From: Siniperca chuatsi
Lineage: Eukaryota; Chordata; Actinopteri; Centrarchiformes; Sinipercidae
Direction of reading: 5' to 3'
Length of the DNA stretch: 64,000 bases
Assembly: GCF_020085105.1 (NCBI RefSeq)
Contig: NC_058056.1
Location: forward strand, 20,198,429 to 20,262,428
A program made the translations under genes and the position numbers. Shown piece after piece: positions 27,509-44,237 of the stretch. The notes beneath the pieces are model-generated. The model was not told where the DNA came from, did not search any database, and was given only the letters and a program-made list of their open reading frames with translations. Each line of letters starts with the position of its first letter. Position 1 is the first letter of the stretch.

Positions 27509-29110
27509 TCTGGGAAGAGGCAAAGATCCTGAGATCAGGATCCATGTCAGGAGTAAACACAAGGGGGGGTTTGGGACGTCTAACCCACATAACCTGCCAA
27601 TCAAACTCTTAAGAAGATGAAAAAAAACATTGTTGAAGTACTTTTCTCTTTCTATAAGACATGATGGAAGGATGTTTGTCAAGTGGGATCTATTGATGGA
27701 TCCCACATCGGCTGGATCACACCTGGAAGTGTGAGGCCAGGGTCGGCTCTGTTCTTTCAGGCAGGCCGGAGGATCCAGATTATTCTCCAGAATATAGTCC
27801 GGAATATTCAAGAGCTTCGTCTTGCTCCTAATCTTCCTCCTCCTCCTCTCCAGCTTGTTGGTTTAGCTCTTGCTAGCGGTAGCTCTGATGGCGCTCTGGC
27901 TGCCAGCCGATAAGTACTCGCAGTTTTTATGGTTCCCTGTTACACAGATGTACAGTTGTTTGGTTCCGCTCCCGATCAGCAGCCGGAGCAACGTAACACT
28001 CTGTACAGACCCCCCTTCTTTTGGTGTCGCACTTTGATCCGTCTGGTTAAATCCAACATAGAGGGGATCTCAATACTAAATGTTCTATATCTTTGCTCTT
28101 ATTACCACCCACCGACCCCTCTCCTCTCTCTGTTCGCCATCTGAGTCCATGTATGTGGTGCTGGTGTGTGATGTGTGTGTAAAGTGTTGGTGGTGGTGAT
28201 GATGATGGTTGAGTAGTCACACATGCACACAGAGGTCAACAGCTGTACACCGACCTGGAGGAAGTGATGTGTAACTGTCTTGTGTGTGATGTCAAAGCAA
28301 AATGAGTGTTGTCATTTGACGGCGAAGCCTCCCCTACCCTCCCCCAAACTGACCCCCGGACAGAAGCCCCACCCTCTCAGATCTCGGACACCTTCTGCTC
28401 ACACACCCCCACCCAAATAACAGCTTTTTGAAGTTAAAAAGTTTTAAAAAAAGACAATAAACATATTTTGAATTCTGTAGCTTTAGTACTAAAGTTTTAA
28501 ATCGAGTGTGTTTTTGTTTTTGTCTGATGTTTGTACAGCTTTTTCTTGAATATGTATCTTGTTTGTTGCCAAATTGTGGCCTACATACTTAAAGTATATT
28601 CCAGCCCCTTCCCCTACACCTGTAACTCATATCTAAAGGTTACCAAGCTCAGATTGTTGCTGTGGGATACCAGCTTTTAAGCGCTGTATGGTCTGATTGT
28701 AATCGTTTCACAGTTCAGTATTACAGCAGATTATCTGTTAGATTTGTTCATTTTACAGGTCAAATCAAGTTACGTTTTTACACCTACCTACAGTGTTAAC
28801 TGATCCAAGAAGTTTTAAGATTTGTTGTTATCATTGTTCATATCCAGTGCAGTGATGGATCTCTATGTCTGACAGATTTGTTTGAATGTGTTTTGAATGT
28901 TTCCAGCCATATCGTCGTTCACACACTGTTTATCAATCATTTACCTTTCTCCTTGGCTGGTTTGGCAGTCCTCCTGTAAATATCAGAGACAATTGGATCT
29001 TTTCTGCAGTGCAGTTGACATCAGTTGCCCTAAAATGCTCTAAAAGCCTGTTTTTTTTTTTTTTTTCTGTGAACCTAAATTCTTTTTAATAAAATAAAAT
29101 CTGTAATCGA
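27509..29110 (+). other. STAG1: STAG1 3' UTR
   Basis: Noncoding sequence after the TGA at 27,506-27,508. Candidate polyadenylation signals are AATAAA at 28,456-28,461 and overlapping AATAAA hexamers at 29,088-29,098. A poly-T run lies at about 29,050-29,066. The exact end cannot be set from sequence alone. Confidence 0.65.
29088..29098 (+). terminator. Candidate distal polyadenylation signal of STAG1
   Basis: Two overlapping AATAAA hexamers follow the poly-T run, with a GT-rich stretch ('ccagtgtttctgtgtgcctt') about 30 bp downstream. An earlier single AATAAA is at 28,456. Confidence 0.55.
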
Positions 29111-30420
29111 TTTATGGACCAGTGTTTCTGTGTGCCTTTGTTTCACAGCCCCAGTATAGTTCGAAACAGTTGCATTTTTGGTCAAAAACAGCTTTGCCAA
29201 AGTTTACATAGTGGACTATATCTGTGCATATCTGTGCTTCATATTTCGTTTTTGACATTGGAAACAGCAGTTGACAAAACAATCTCGACTCAAGGTTCAC
29301 TTTCAGGCTTGTTCTGGAACTTTTGACTGTTTCAGGTGATCCTCGTCTGCAGGTTGAGTTTGCTCAGTCGCCATGGAAACTTTCCATAATTCTGAACTCC
29401 TCTAATTCTTCTCATCCATGTTGACTTAAAAGTTGAGCTCCACAGTTGAAATGTTCAAAGGTTCCACGGCGCCTCAGCTAACTCAATCTGCTGATGAGGA
29501 CCATGTAATACAGTCAAAGGCTCCGGAACAAGCGAGTTAGTGAATCTTGAATGAAAAATATTTTCTCAACTGTAACAATGTACACTGTGGTTATAATCAT
29601 AAAAGACCCTGTAGTTTCAATTGATTTGAGATGGAGGAAATTAAGCAAATAACCAAATTTTATCACATTTATCCTCAATAGCACCTGATGTCAAACTTCT
29701 GTTTTCCCTTTAGTACCAAGGATTTTACAACTACATTCAAAGCATTAAAGTAATTGTTAAACTTATACGAAATACATTCGCTTTCTCATCGAGAGTTAGA
29801 TGAGAAAATTGATACCGCTCTCGTGTCTGTTCGGAAGACTAAAAACGATGAACTATTTCTTGGCCGGGTGCAGTCACTTCCAGGAGTTTCCAATGGATGC
29901 CTAGCGACCTCACGGTGACGGGCCTAAATCTAGAGCGCGGATTGTTTTTCACCAAGACACCTCCCGGGCTCCGTACTTCAGAGGTTCTGGTAGGTGTGTT
30001 ACCTTTGGACAGAGCCATGCTAGCTGTTTCCCCCGTTTCCGGTTTTTATGCTAAGCTAACCGGCCGCTAGCTGTAGCTTAGTTATCATACAGAAATGGGA
30101 GCTTGATATTAGCTTCTCATCTAGCGTTATCGCTCGGAAAGAAAGTGGTACACTTTTCATTCAGTATAATTCTTTGAATATTTCAGGTCTGTGAATTTCT
30201 AACAGTTTCACTGAAATTTTGGTTGTACCTTCGAATCTCACACGCCGGACAAAGCAGCCACTTAGTTCAAACCACCTGTTTTTATCTTTAACACCAATAC
30301 TTATAGGAATATAGGGATTATAGCTACATCATATTTATCTGTATATTATTTACACACACTGCGAATTGACTAGAGATAGAAAATATTGCATTGGTAAAAA
30401 TAAATGAAACACATGGCATT
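29111..30420. other. Gap between convergent STAG1 and PCCB
   Basis: No coding exon. The GC-richer part (29,775-30,150) is a composite fish repeat, described separately. The rest is unremarkable AT-rich sequence. Confidence 0.6.
29775..30150. repeat. Composite fish repeat with inverted halves
   Basis: The left half reads 'gagagttagatgagaaaatt', 'gataccgctctcgtgtctgt', then 'actatttcttggccgggtgc'. The right half reads, in opposite orientation, 'ggacagagccatgctagctg', 'atgctaagctaac' and 'gcttctcatctagcg'. These blocks belong to a known percomorph repeat ('cgagagttagatgagaagat ... gcttagcataaag ... gctctgtccaaagg'). A collinear, internally deleted copy is at 54,081-54,225. The CpG content here comes from the repeat. 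Confidence 0.65.
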
Positions 30421-30421
30421 G

Positions 30422-31213
30422 GTTCAATGATTTATTTTACAAATGGCAGGGCAGAGCCTGCCAGCGGGAAAAGGCACAGTTCCAGGTTGTAAGGATGACT
30501 AAACGGAGGACATGAAACACACGAGTGAATCTGAAAACTCAAACTTCTGTACACACCAGAAACCTCAAGAACTAATACAGTACATTAACAACTTTGGAAA
30601 CACTACATGACAACAGACTACAGCATGTGTGCATTTTCCATTAAAACTATCAAGTTGACAGTTGCATTTTATCAGCAATACTTAAATCTGCCCATTCAGA
30701 TACAATCTTGTTCTCAAAATGTCAAATCTTACCAACAATAGTGACCAATATGGCCACTACTGACATGATGATTACCTTAAAATGTGTGTGACCAATGCAT
30801 TATTCCATTCAGGTACTGTAATATGTGTTAGAATTTTCCTATCTTGCATATTAGTGGTAAAGATGTAAAGATACACGTGATGATTTTGTTTACAGAGCAT
30901 CAATATTTCCCCCAAATCTTTTCACAGCTTGAGGTTGATGTTTTAACACAGTTTTTAGTTCAAAACATAAGCAGTGAGCTGGAAGGAAATTTAGGGCTGC
31001 TATTAAGCACTTACAAAATCAGGGTGTTTATCTTTTTGTGCTGCTTTCAGTGGAGTGGTAAATGACAGTTAAATATGACAACCAACATCTGCTTGGCAGC
31101 CAAGCAAGTCGTCATCATGTGGTACCACTGCAGTTTGAATGCAAAGTCAATATCAAGAAAATCCCAGAGCGAGTGCCTTTTGATAGTGTTAATGTGGAAA
31201 CAGTTTGGGTGTT
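30422..31213 (-). other. PCCB: PCCB 3' UTR
   Basis: Sequence after the PCCB stop codon (31,214-31,216). On the minus strand AATAAA occurs at 30,436-30,431, which gives a UTR of about 790 nt. There is no competing gene between. Confidence 0.65.
30431..30436 (-). terminator. Candidate polyadenylation signal of PCCB
   Basis: AATAAA on the minus strand (TTTATT on plus), in the expected place downstream of the PCCB stop. Confidence 0.55.
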
Positions 31214-36676
<5,463 letters not shown>

Positions 36677-36850
36677 TGCCCTGCGTGTTCTCGGGTGACA
36701 GCGGGCAGGAAATGAAAGACAGAGATTTGAGCCAATAGCGAATGGGGGGCGAGCTCTCACAACCAATAAGAAAGAAGGAATTCGTAGCAATGATGAATGG
36801 GCGGGACCTGGAGGGGATCAAGTTTTCTTGTAGTTCGTCGTAGTCTGTAT
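36677..36850 (-). promoter_or_regulatory. PCCB promoter region with two CCAAT boxes and a GC box
   Basis: Upstream of the PCCB start two CCAAT motifs lie at 36,732-36,736 and 36,763-36,767 (plus strand, so inverted relative to the gene), with GGGCGGG at 36,799-36,805. There is no TATA box. This is a typical housekeeping-promoter arrangement. The transcription start cannot be fixed. Confidence 0.55.
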
Positions 36851-37525
36851 GGTCTTCGCCTGAAAGTCAAGTTAAAGGATTTGTTTGCCCTGAACTTGAC
36901 GTAAACAGACATGTCTGTATGTAGGTGAGGTTATACAAGCAGGACAGACATTGCAACCCATGAGAAAAGTTGTTCTAATACACTGTAATTAAAATAACTT
37001 GAAGCCAGTGAAATAATTTTATATAATAACTGCAATTAAATGTCTCTAGGATCACTGGGGTCCACAGGAACTATTGCCTCAACTGAATGTAACTGAATTA
37101 ACACTTATACACATTTAATACAACAAAATTCTCAATTGTGTCTGATATCATTCTGCACTGAAGAACATAGTGTCGTTTGTTTTTTGCAGTCTTTGAGACA
37201 TTTTAGAAAGTGTTTCCAGTCCTAAACAAGTCATAATATGAGCTTGAAGGTTCATTCTTGGCCTTGGAAATAGTAGTTTGAGAAAATAATATTTACTCAA
37301 AAGATGCGATTGGACATTCTGGAAAAATAGTAAGTGGGCCTTTCACCTCATATTACTAAAAGTAACACCGGAGTTATAGTTAGGCTGGTAGCCTATCAGG
37401 TTATCCTAAAACATGAATGCTGTACAAACTATTACTTTTCCAAACTTATTCTATGGTAATAAATTGATAGATGTGACAGAGACAATTCAGTATACAAAAG
37501 AAAACAAAAATGGATGTAAGCCTAT
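36851..37525. other. Divergent intergenic interval between PCCB and MSL2, left part
   Basis: AT-rich, no coding signal or recognised repeat. Confidence 0.5.
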
Positions 37526-37912
37526 TCACTTTTGATTTTCTCTATAGTAGCAACCGACACAGTCAATGGCACCATCATTTGCAACTTGATATTCAACGGT
37601 CCAATTTTTGTTCATTGGGATGTGTGGAAAGACACATCCTTTAAGGTTACACCCCTCAGCTGCGGTCTTCTGAAATGTATGATACAGTGCTGATTTATGC
37701 TTTAAAAGAGTTACGCTATATAACACAAATTGGAAATGGAACTGGTAAAAGTTGATGATATAGCTCCTTGGTTCGATCTTTATTCTTTTAATCAAGCCAG
37801 ACTTTAATCTCACACTCTTCTTGAAAGAATTGGCAAGTTGTTGTGTCGTTTCTGGCAGTAAGTGAAGAAAGTGATTGAGGGCACCAGGAAGGCGCTGTGC
37901 GGTGTGTACCAT
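37526..37912 (-). CDS. Uncharacterised 128-codon open frame, divergent from MSL2
   Basis: An uninterrupted reading frame of 128 codons in AT-rich DNA where stops should be frequent. It starts with an ATG followed by G (fair context), about 50 bp from an X-box motif and pointing away from MSL2. The product is basic, with a Lys/Arg-rich central part (KKSVRLKSGLIKRIK) and a C-terminal part holding four cysteines. I do not recognise it. A possible acceptor 'catttcag' inside the frame means a spliced structure is also conceivable. It could be a chance frame or a product of bidirectional promoter transcription. Confidence 0.22.
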   Translation of the reverse strand: MVHTAQRLPGALNHFLHLLPETTQQLANSFKKSVRLKSGLIKRIKIEPRSYIINFYQFHFQFVLYSVTLLKHKSALYHTFQKTAAEGCNLKGCVFPHIPMNKNWTVEYQVANDGAIDCVGCYYRENQK

Positions 37913-37929
37913 GGATGGATGGTGTATAC

Positions 37930-38890
37930 AGAACAGAATGCGATTCCTTCGAACACTACGGTAACCAGGGTAACTAGGCGAAGTCTCGCGTGAAGATCAT
38001 GCCTGTCGAGAGGGGTTGATGCGAGGAAAAGTGGAAAATCGAATGATTGATGATTTGTAAAACGGCTAGTTAGCTATGTTCCGGTCGCTGCTCGCCAAGT
38101 ATTATAGTAAAACGTACACAAATCGCAGGATTTCAATTTACAGCTTGCATTTCCCTCCTTCGCGTGAGGTATAAGGCGGCTCTAGGGGGTAGTGATACGG
38201 TTGAATTTTCGCTAGCTAATTTGGCTAGCCATGCTAACGCTAGCTGGTTAGCTTTGTTTACATCAAGTGCCCGCCTGGGATCTGGTAGCTAATTGCTAAC
38301 CAAACAAATTTGTGATCTTATGAGTAGTTCTTCGTTCAATTGGGCATCGATGAGGAGACAGTGTTGGATAGTAAATGGATTATATGGCTAACTTCGACCA
38401 TCTCTCGTGTAAAACGTTTGGTTGATGTCATAAGCTAACGCTAGCTCCATAATGCTAACCTTTTGATCATGGGTCGTTTGATAATTTTAGTCACTGTTAG
38501 CTGTTAGGCAGCGTTCGGGATAATGTGAGTAATTATAACCTAGGGTCTAATTGGTCCGAATTAACAGAAACTTTAATTCTGATCTGAAAGCTCTCGGTGA
38601 CTAGGAACCACTACGAATCAGTGATGCTACCTTTAGCTAGCCGCCTGCCGAGCTAACGTTGTGCGCGTTTAGTGATAACCGCTTCACCATGTTCGTTGTC
38701 TATTATTGTGTCTATTATTAATTCATATGTCTCCATTGACACACTGGGGTGGCTGATTGTTGTTCCGCCAGGCCAGTTTATATTTCCTCCATCCACACTG
38801 AGACTTGGCTATCTTTAGCTCCGTCGCAGAGTGGTTGGATATTTTTCCCGGGCCGTGTTTCCTTAAGGCTGCGGAGTAAGTTGCACCGCT
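37930..38890 (+). promoter_or_regulatory. MSL2: MSL2 promoter and 5' leader region
   Basis: The region is richer in CpG than its surroundings and runs into the MSL2 start at 38,891. At 37,961-37,974 GTAACC-AG-GGTAAC fits the RFX X-box pattern GTNRCC(N)RGYAAC exactly. From 38,205 to 38,660 the palindromic hexamer GCTAGC and its variant GCTAAC recur many times. No TATA box is evident. The transcription start is not determined, and a noncoding exon could be hidden here. Confidence 0.5.
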
Positions 38891-41800
38891 ATGAACCCCG
38901 TTAATGCAACCGCTCTGTACGTGTCCGCCAGCCGGGCAGTGCTGCAGTGTGACCCGCGGCAGCCTCGCACCTTCGCAGAGATGTACAAGCTACTGCCCCT
39001 CTTCCGACAGTCCCTCGCATGCCTCGTTTGTGGTAAGCATCCTTAAAGTATTAGGGTGTAATAGCAATACATATCATTCGCTCTAATGTTGTTTTGTGTT
39101 ACCCCATTGCAAGATGATCATTGGTTTCGTACCGTAAATTAGTTTCACTTTGCTAAAGTGAATGAGTCTTTCATAACCTTACTATTCATATTGACTGAAG
39201 TGTCCGTGGGCGTGCGTGTGCCCGCAGCAGTTGACACGATTTGTCGTGCTCACCACCGTGGTCTCCTTAGCAACCGAGGCTGAGCCCCAGTCATCTGTCC
39301 TCTTGTCAAGATAGATGACTCCTCTGTTGTTGTGTCTGCTGCAGAGCCATGTGTTTTCTATTCATGCTTTATTTGCTCACTCCGGTTAGCTAGTGGAATA
39401 TTAACACTGGCACAGCTTGCATTTAGAGATGGGCAATATTGGCAGAATGCTATATGACAGTATTTCTGACCTCTGTCAATTATGCATGGTGTTTTTGGCA
39501 GTAAAAATCAGTAATGTGAACATAATGATTACGCAGGTTGGAGCCTTTATTTTTGTTTATTTAATACTGGGACAGATAAGTTAAGAAAAAAGTCAAAGAA
39601 ACACCAGCATTTAAGGTATAGAAATGATTAAAATCTCGCATTGAATTTTGGACTTTTGTTCAGACAAAACAAGATCACCTTAGGCTCTGGGAAATTGTGA
39701 TAGACATTTTTCATTGTCTCCTAGTGTTTAGAGACCAAATGGTTAATTGGGAAAATAATTGGCAGATTAATCAATTCTAATGGTAATTAGAACTGTTTCT
39801 TTAGAGGCCTGACAGTGAATGGATATGACTTTAAATTATTCTAGTACAACTAGTTGATTGTGCCATAGTTGCTGTATATAAGTGCAAAGTGGATACACGT
39901 GGATGAACAGCTCGCTCTTGTTTTTGTCTCAGGTAAACTGCTCCAGGATCCCATTTCCCCAACACATCCAGAGTGTCAGCATTATGTCTGCTTGGGCTGT
40001 AAAGGCCAAAAGATGCAGATCAGGCCGTCGTGCAGCCGCTGTAAGGACAATTCCTGCTTCCAGGAGAACAAACAGCTCTCTTTGCTGGTGCAATGCTACA
40101 GAAAGCTCTGCCTCTATGTAACTCATTCGCCGTTGCTGCAGTCAATCAGCAGCCATGTAGGAGGGTCTCCAGAGGTTATGGCCTTGCTAGAGGAGGTGTT
40201 AATGTCACACGAAGAGGAGATAGAGACAGAGCACCCAAGCCTAGCACAGGAAGATGTGAATCCCTCTGCCCCTGAGTCCCTTACCCCCACAGAGGCACCA
40301 CCTGCTCCTGCAGAGCTCTCAGCTGTACCACAGAGCTCGTCCTCTGACCCTCCCTGTTCCAATGGACTACAGGAATGCAATGGAGAAGTGCTGGAGGACC
40401 TGGATCCCTCGTCTCCTGAGCTGGAAGTATGCGAGCTGGTAGAGGAGCAGCCACAGGCAGGCCTGTCTGTGTCCAATACTGGTTGTGGTGGTCTGGAACT
40501 CAGTCTGACCACTGGACCTTTAGCCCCAACTCCAGGCACTGTGTGCTCACTCAGGGATGGGGGATCTAGCAGCAGGGAACTGGAGGAGGGGGAGGTGTTG
40601 CTTCTCAGTGTGGAGGAGGTGTTACAAACTTTGGATCCCCTTCAGCCCGGTCGAGATTCTGCTCATACACAGGCAGAAAGAACTCACACACACATAACCA
40701 CGGACAGAGCACACACTCAAATGTACATACAGCTGGACGCAGCTCACAACTACACACAGATACGAACAGACAGGACTAACACAGTGGCAAGCCATGGTGC
40801 TTACATACACACATCCTCCTTTGATCCTCCTCCAACCTCCAAGCCCCCGCCAGTCCGCCTTAAACGTAAACGATCTCGTTCAGAGAGTGACAGGGAAAAG
40901 GTGAAACCCCTCCCTATTGCCTCTATCCTGCAGGGCTCTTCCTCACATTTACACACTCCAAATCCCTCTCAGACACTGCACACGCAACCACCCACACCCT
41001 CCTTAACTGTACCAGCACACACATACTCGTCCCTTCCTAATGGGGCTACTCCCAAGCCCAGTCGCCCTGCCCCGAACCACAATAAAGGTGCCAGGAAGCA
41101 TGTCGATCCTGGCCCTAAGAAGCCCCATGCGAAGGCCCGCAGTGGTGGAGGCTCCAAGACCAAGGATGGAAGCAAAGACCAACGGTTGATGTCAGGCTGC
41201 CTTGTGCCCCCAGCGCCTGTCAGGCCTCCATATAAGAAGCCAGTGGAGAAGAAAGGCTGTAAGTGTGGCAGGGCCACCCAGAATCCGTCTGTGCTGACCT
41301 GCAGGGGGCAACGCTGTCCCTGCTACTCAAACCGCAAGGTGAGATTATGACCATTGCATATATGGAGTGTTTGGGGGCAATTTTTCATTGATTTTTACAG
41401 ACCACAAGCTACATTTTTTTATTTAACTAGCAGTTCAGAAGTGTAATGGCATCATCGTGTGATTGGGTGTAGATTATTGTTTTAACAATTTTATGTATTG
41501 TAAATGTAACATTTGTTGATAAAACTATAATACTTTTTAAAAATTGTTATTATTATATGGACCCCTGGAAGAGTAGTTGTCGCCAATATTACAACAAATG
41601 GGAATTCAAATGAACAAACTATGAATTGTAAGACCATTAATTGGCCTGTCTCGAAGCTTTATTTTTAAGGTAAAGATGAAAGAATTTTTAAACCACATTT
41701 GTAAAGAGAAGAACATTTGTGTAGATTGCCTGTTCATAATTAAATTCATGCACTATCATGCTGTTCTTATTCACTAGATTCTCAAAGTTACTCAAGGTTG

Positions 41801-42192
41801 GTGCAGAAATAATTTTGCAGCTTTTATGTTACATTGGTGTGATGCAAATACACTAATGTTCCTTGTCTATTTTTTGTCATCTTTCTCAGGCATGCTTGGA
41901 TTGTATCTGTCGAGGTTGCCAGAACTCCTACATGGCCAACGGTGAGAAGAAGCTAGAGGCCTTTGCCGTGCCAGAGAAAGCCTTGGAGCAGACACGGCTC
42001 ACACTCGGCATCAACCTCACCAGCATCACGGCGGCCGCGGCACTCCGCAACCCAGCAACCACCAGCATCCGTGCAAACACCCTCCTCAATGTTGCCACAG
42101 CAACGGGGACCCCCGTGACCACGGCCTTCCTGTCCCCCAGCCCCCCACAAGAGCCCAACTATGAGGACAGCCTGGAGCTGCTGATTGGATGA
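38891..42192 (+). CDS. MSL2: MSL2, E3 ubiquitin ligase of the MSL complex (3 coding exons)
   Basis: MSL2 is the RING-type ligase of the male-specific-lethal complex. It pairs with MSL1 and the H4K16 acetyltransferase MOF/KAT8 and ubiquitylates H2B in the nucleus. Exons: 38891-39032, 39933-41338, 41890-42192; phases agree, giving 616 residues (human 577). The N-terminus MNPVNATALYVSASRAVL matches the family. The RING cysteines begin at the exon 1/2 border (CLVCG) and continue QHYVCLGCKG and SCSRCKD. A conserved acidic block LLLSVEEVL sits mid-protein, then the basic KRKRSRSESD. The CXC domain (KKGCKCGRATQNPSV ... CLDCICRGC) is complete and is followed by the conserved ANGEKKLEAFAVPEKALEQ. Unusual points are an intron inside the CXC domain and a Thr/His/Ala-rich insertion near residues 290-335. 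Confidence 0.96.
39426..39800. repeat. Decayed repeats in MSL2 intron 1
   Basis: About 39,426-39,540 ('gatgggcaatattggcagaa') resembles the 7,036 family. About 39,660-39,795 shares 'ggctctgggaaattgtgat' and 'gattaatcaatt' with the repeat at 26,947-27,232. Confidence 0.45.
41339..41889 (+). other. MSL2 intron 2
   Basis: A 551-bp AT-rich intron with clean borders (donor 'gtgaga', acceptor 'ctttctcag'). No repeat recognised. Confidence 0.75.
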
Positions 42193-43825
42193 GAGGCTGG
42201 GACTCAAAAAACAGACAGCTCGGTGCTGATTGAATGTGATGGCTGATCATTGTGTCTGTCCAACCTGTACCCCCCACCCCCCAGAGGGGAGGAAAATCTA
42301 AGGCAGCTATGGGGTCTGTCCTGTCCTGTAACCTGCTCTTCTTCTGTGTTGGAAAATGCTGAGTAGTAAGACTAGCATGGGTGTGCCAAAGCCTCCTGTA
42401 TTGTGCCTGTGTGCCAGTGTGTATTGTTACCTGCCTGTAGTTAAACACTTATACTCGGTTCCAAGGCTGTACTTCAGAGGTGCTTTTTGTTCATAGACCA
42501 CAGACATACTGTAAGAGGCAATAGGAACCCATACCAGGTTTTGTGTTTGTTAGTGTGTGCACACAATTATAGATTTGAGTGTGTGTGTGTATGTGTGATT
42601 ATTGGTGCGTAACGATAACTGCATCATTATATCTCAGTCACTTGTCACAGCATTTTCCATGTTTGAGTATTACTCCATGTATGTTTAAGAAATGCATAAT
42701 TGGTATTAGGACGGCCCTTACTAATCTTTAACCCTGTATGTGTTCACACCTTAATTGTGAATTAATCTTATGACTAATCTATGGAGAAGTTCTGTCTCAC
42801 ACAAGACTGTATGCCTTTTCTATCTCGTTAACTCACTCAATCCAAGTACTGTCAGCTAATAATGAATTTGTCTTAATGAACTTGACTGATGCAGGCATTG
42901 TACAGGCAGCAAAATAATGTCAAAGCACTTGGCTGGCTCCACGGTTTCTCTGTGTGTAAGTGTGTGTGTGAGTGTGTATGCGCCTGCTGAGATTTACTGT
43001 AATGTGAGTTGGGAGGCGTATGGTGGGTTGTAAGCACTTAGTCTGATTGATTGGCCAAATTACAACTAAAACCATTCTTGGTTACCATAGCAATAGGATC
43101 ACCAACAAGAAGCCTCCCATCTCTCGTGCACACGCAGTTGTTTACAGTATTGCCATTTATATAGACTATAACTGACTGTCTTCTAAAATATTACACCATT
43201 ATGTTTTGATTATGGGATTGTACATGACTGTGTGTGTTTAGATAAACTGAAGCCATAGGTTGTCATTAACAAGACAAAATATCTTCTGCGTGTGCATTTT
43301 CCCCCCTGTTGTAGTGTCCTGACTGATTAGAGACCAACTCAGAGACTATTTTTGATACCAAATGTTTGAGATTTGGTACCGCTGTCTTTTTTTTGTCTTT
43401 TGGTTAAAGCACCTTGAAGCCCTCCTATAACTCAAGAGGCTGTGTATTGTCTGTGTTTGTGTTTACTGTCTCAGCTGTAACTACAACATGTTTGTCAGTC
43501 CAGTCATGGTGACCAAAAAGAGACTGAAGGAGAGAGAGGACTCAGGCCGACCAAACAAACACCTTGGTTCTCCACTCATAGACCAGGAAGTAGCAGGTGG
43601 ATTACAGTATGATCAGAAAATCTGGTCTATCTTCCTGCGTGTGTGTATGTTTCAAAATGTATTTCTTTTGGGCATTACTTGAACCCTGATTAGTTTTTGG
43701 TATTTTTTTTTTAATGTAAAAACTCTTGTTTGAGGAGTGACTCTTGTTATTGCTGAAACATTCACTGCCATAATATGGAAACATGTAATACAACATGAAT
43801 TAAATCATAGTTTTTTACTTTTTCA
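42193..43825 (+). other. MSL2: MSL2 3' UTR
   Basis: Noncoding sequence after the TGA at 42,190-42,192. The first plausible strong end is ATTAAA at 43,799-43,804, followed by a T/GT-rich downstream element ('ttttgtgtctttttgtgt'). The 1.6-kb length is an estimate. Confidence 0.5.
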
Positions 43826-44237
43826 GTTTTGTGTCTTTTTGTGTAGAGAGATATTTGACTCAAGTTTACTTTAAAACTTGGTCCCAGATGGGTGCAGACA
43901 GGGGAGAACTGTGAACACAGCAGTGGATGAAGATTTGTAGTTGAGGCTAATAAGCTTTTTTTCCTTTCTTGCACAAACTGGGAAGAATCTGGAAAATGGA
44001 CAATTATTGTTTACCCTGATAAATGTGACTGTTTTATACCGTATTTCCCATTCAATGATGGGAGAGTTAGGAAAACCTAAAAATAATGGACCAATCCAGG
44101 TTGGTCATTTTGCTACACCTCCATTACCACATATACTGCGCAACTAAAATCTTCAAATTAGTTAAAAATATTAAGACCTTTGGAAAGTAAGTAATCTGTA
44201 CAGGAACCTTGAGTATAACAAGACTAAGTCTACAGAT
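43826..44237. other. Gap between convergent MSL2 and TNFSF10, left part
   Basis: AT-rich, no coding or repeat signal recognised. Confidence 0.5.

Noticed and set aside
29930-30080. CpG-rich, ETS-like promoter island between STAG1 and PCCB
   Set aside because: The GC-rich blocks belong to a dispersed fish repeat (same family as 54,081-54,225), so the promoter-like look is explained by the repeat.
39869-39932. Start of MSL2 at an ATG just before exon 2
   Set aside because: The frame is open through the acceptor, but exon 1 (38,891-39,032) supplies the conserved MNPVNATALY N-terminus and the first RING cysteines with matching phase.
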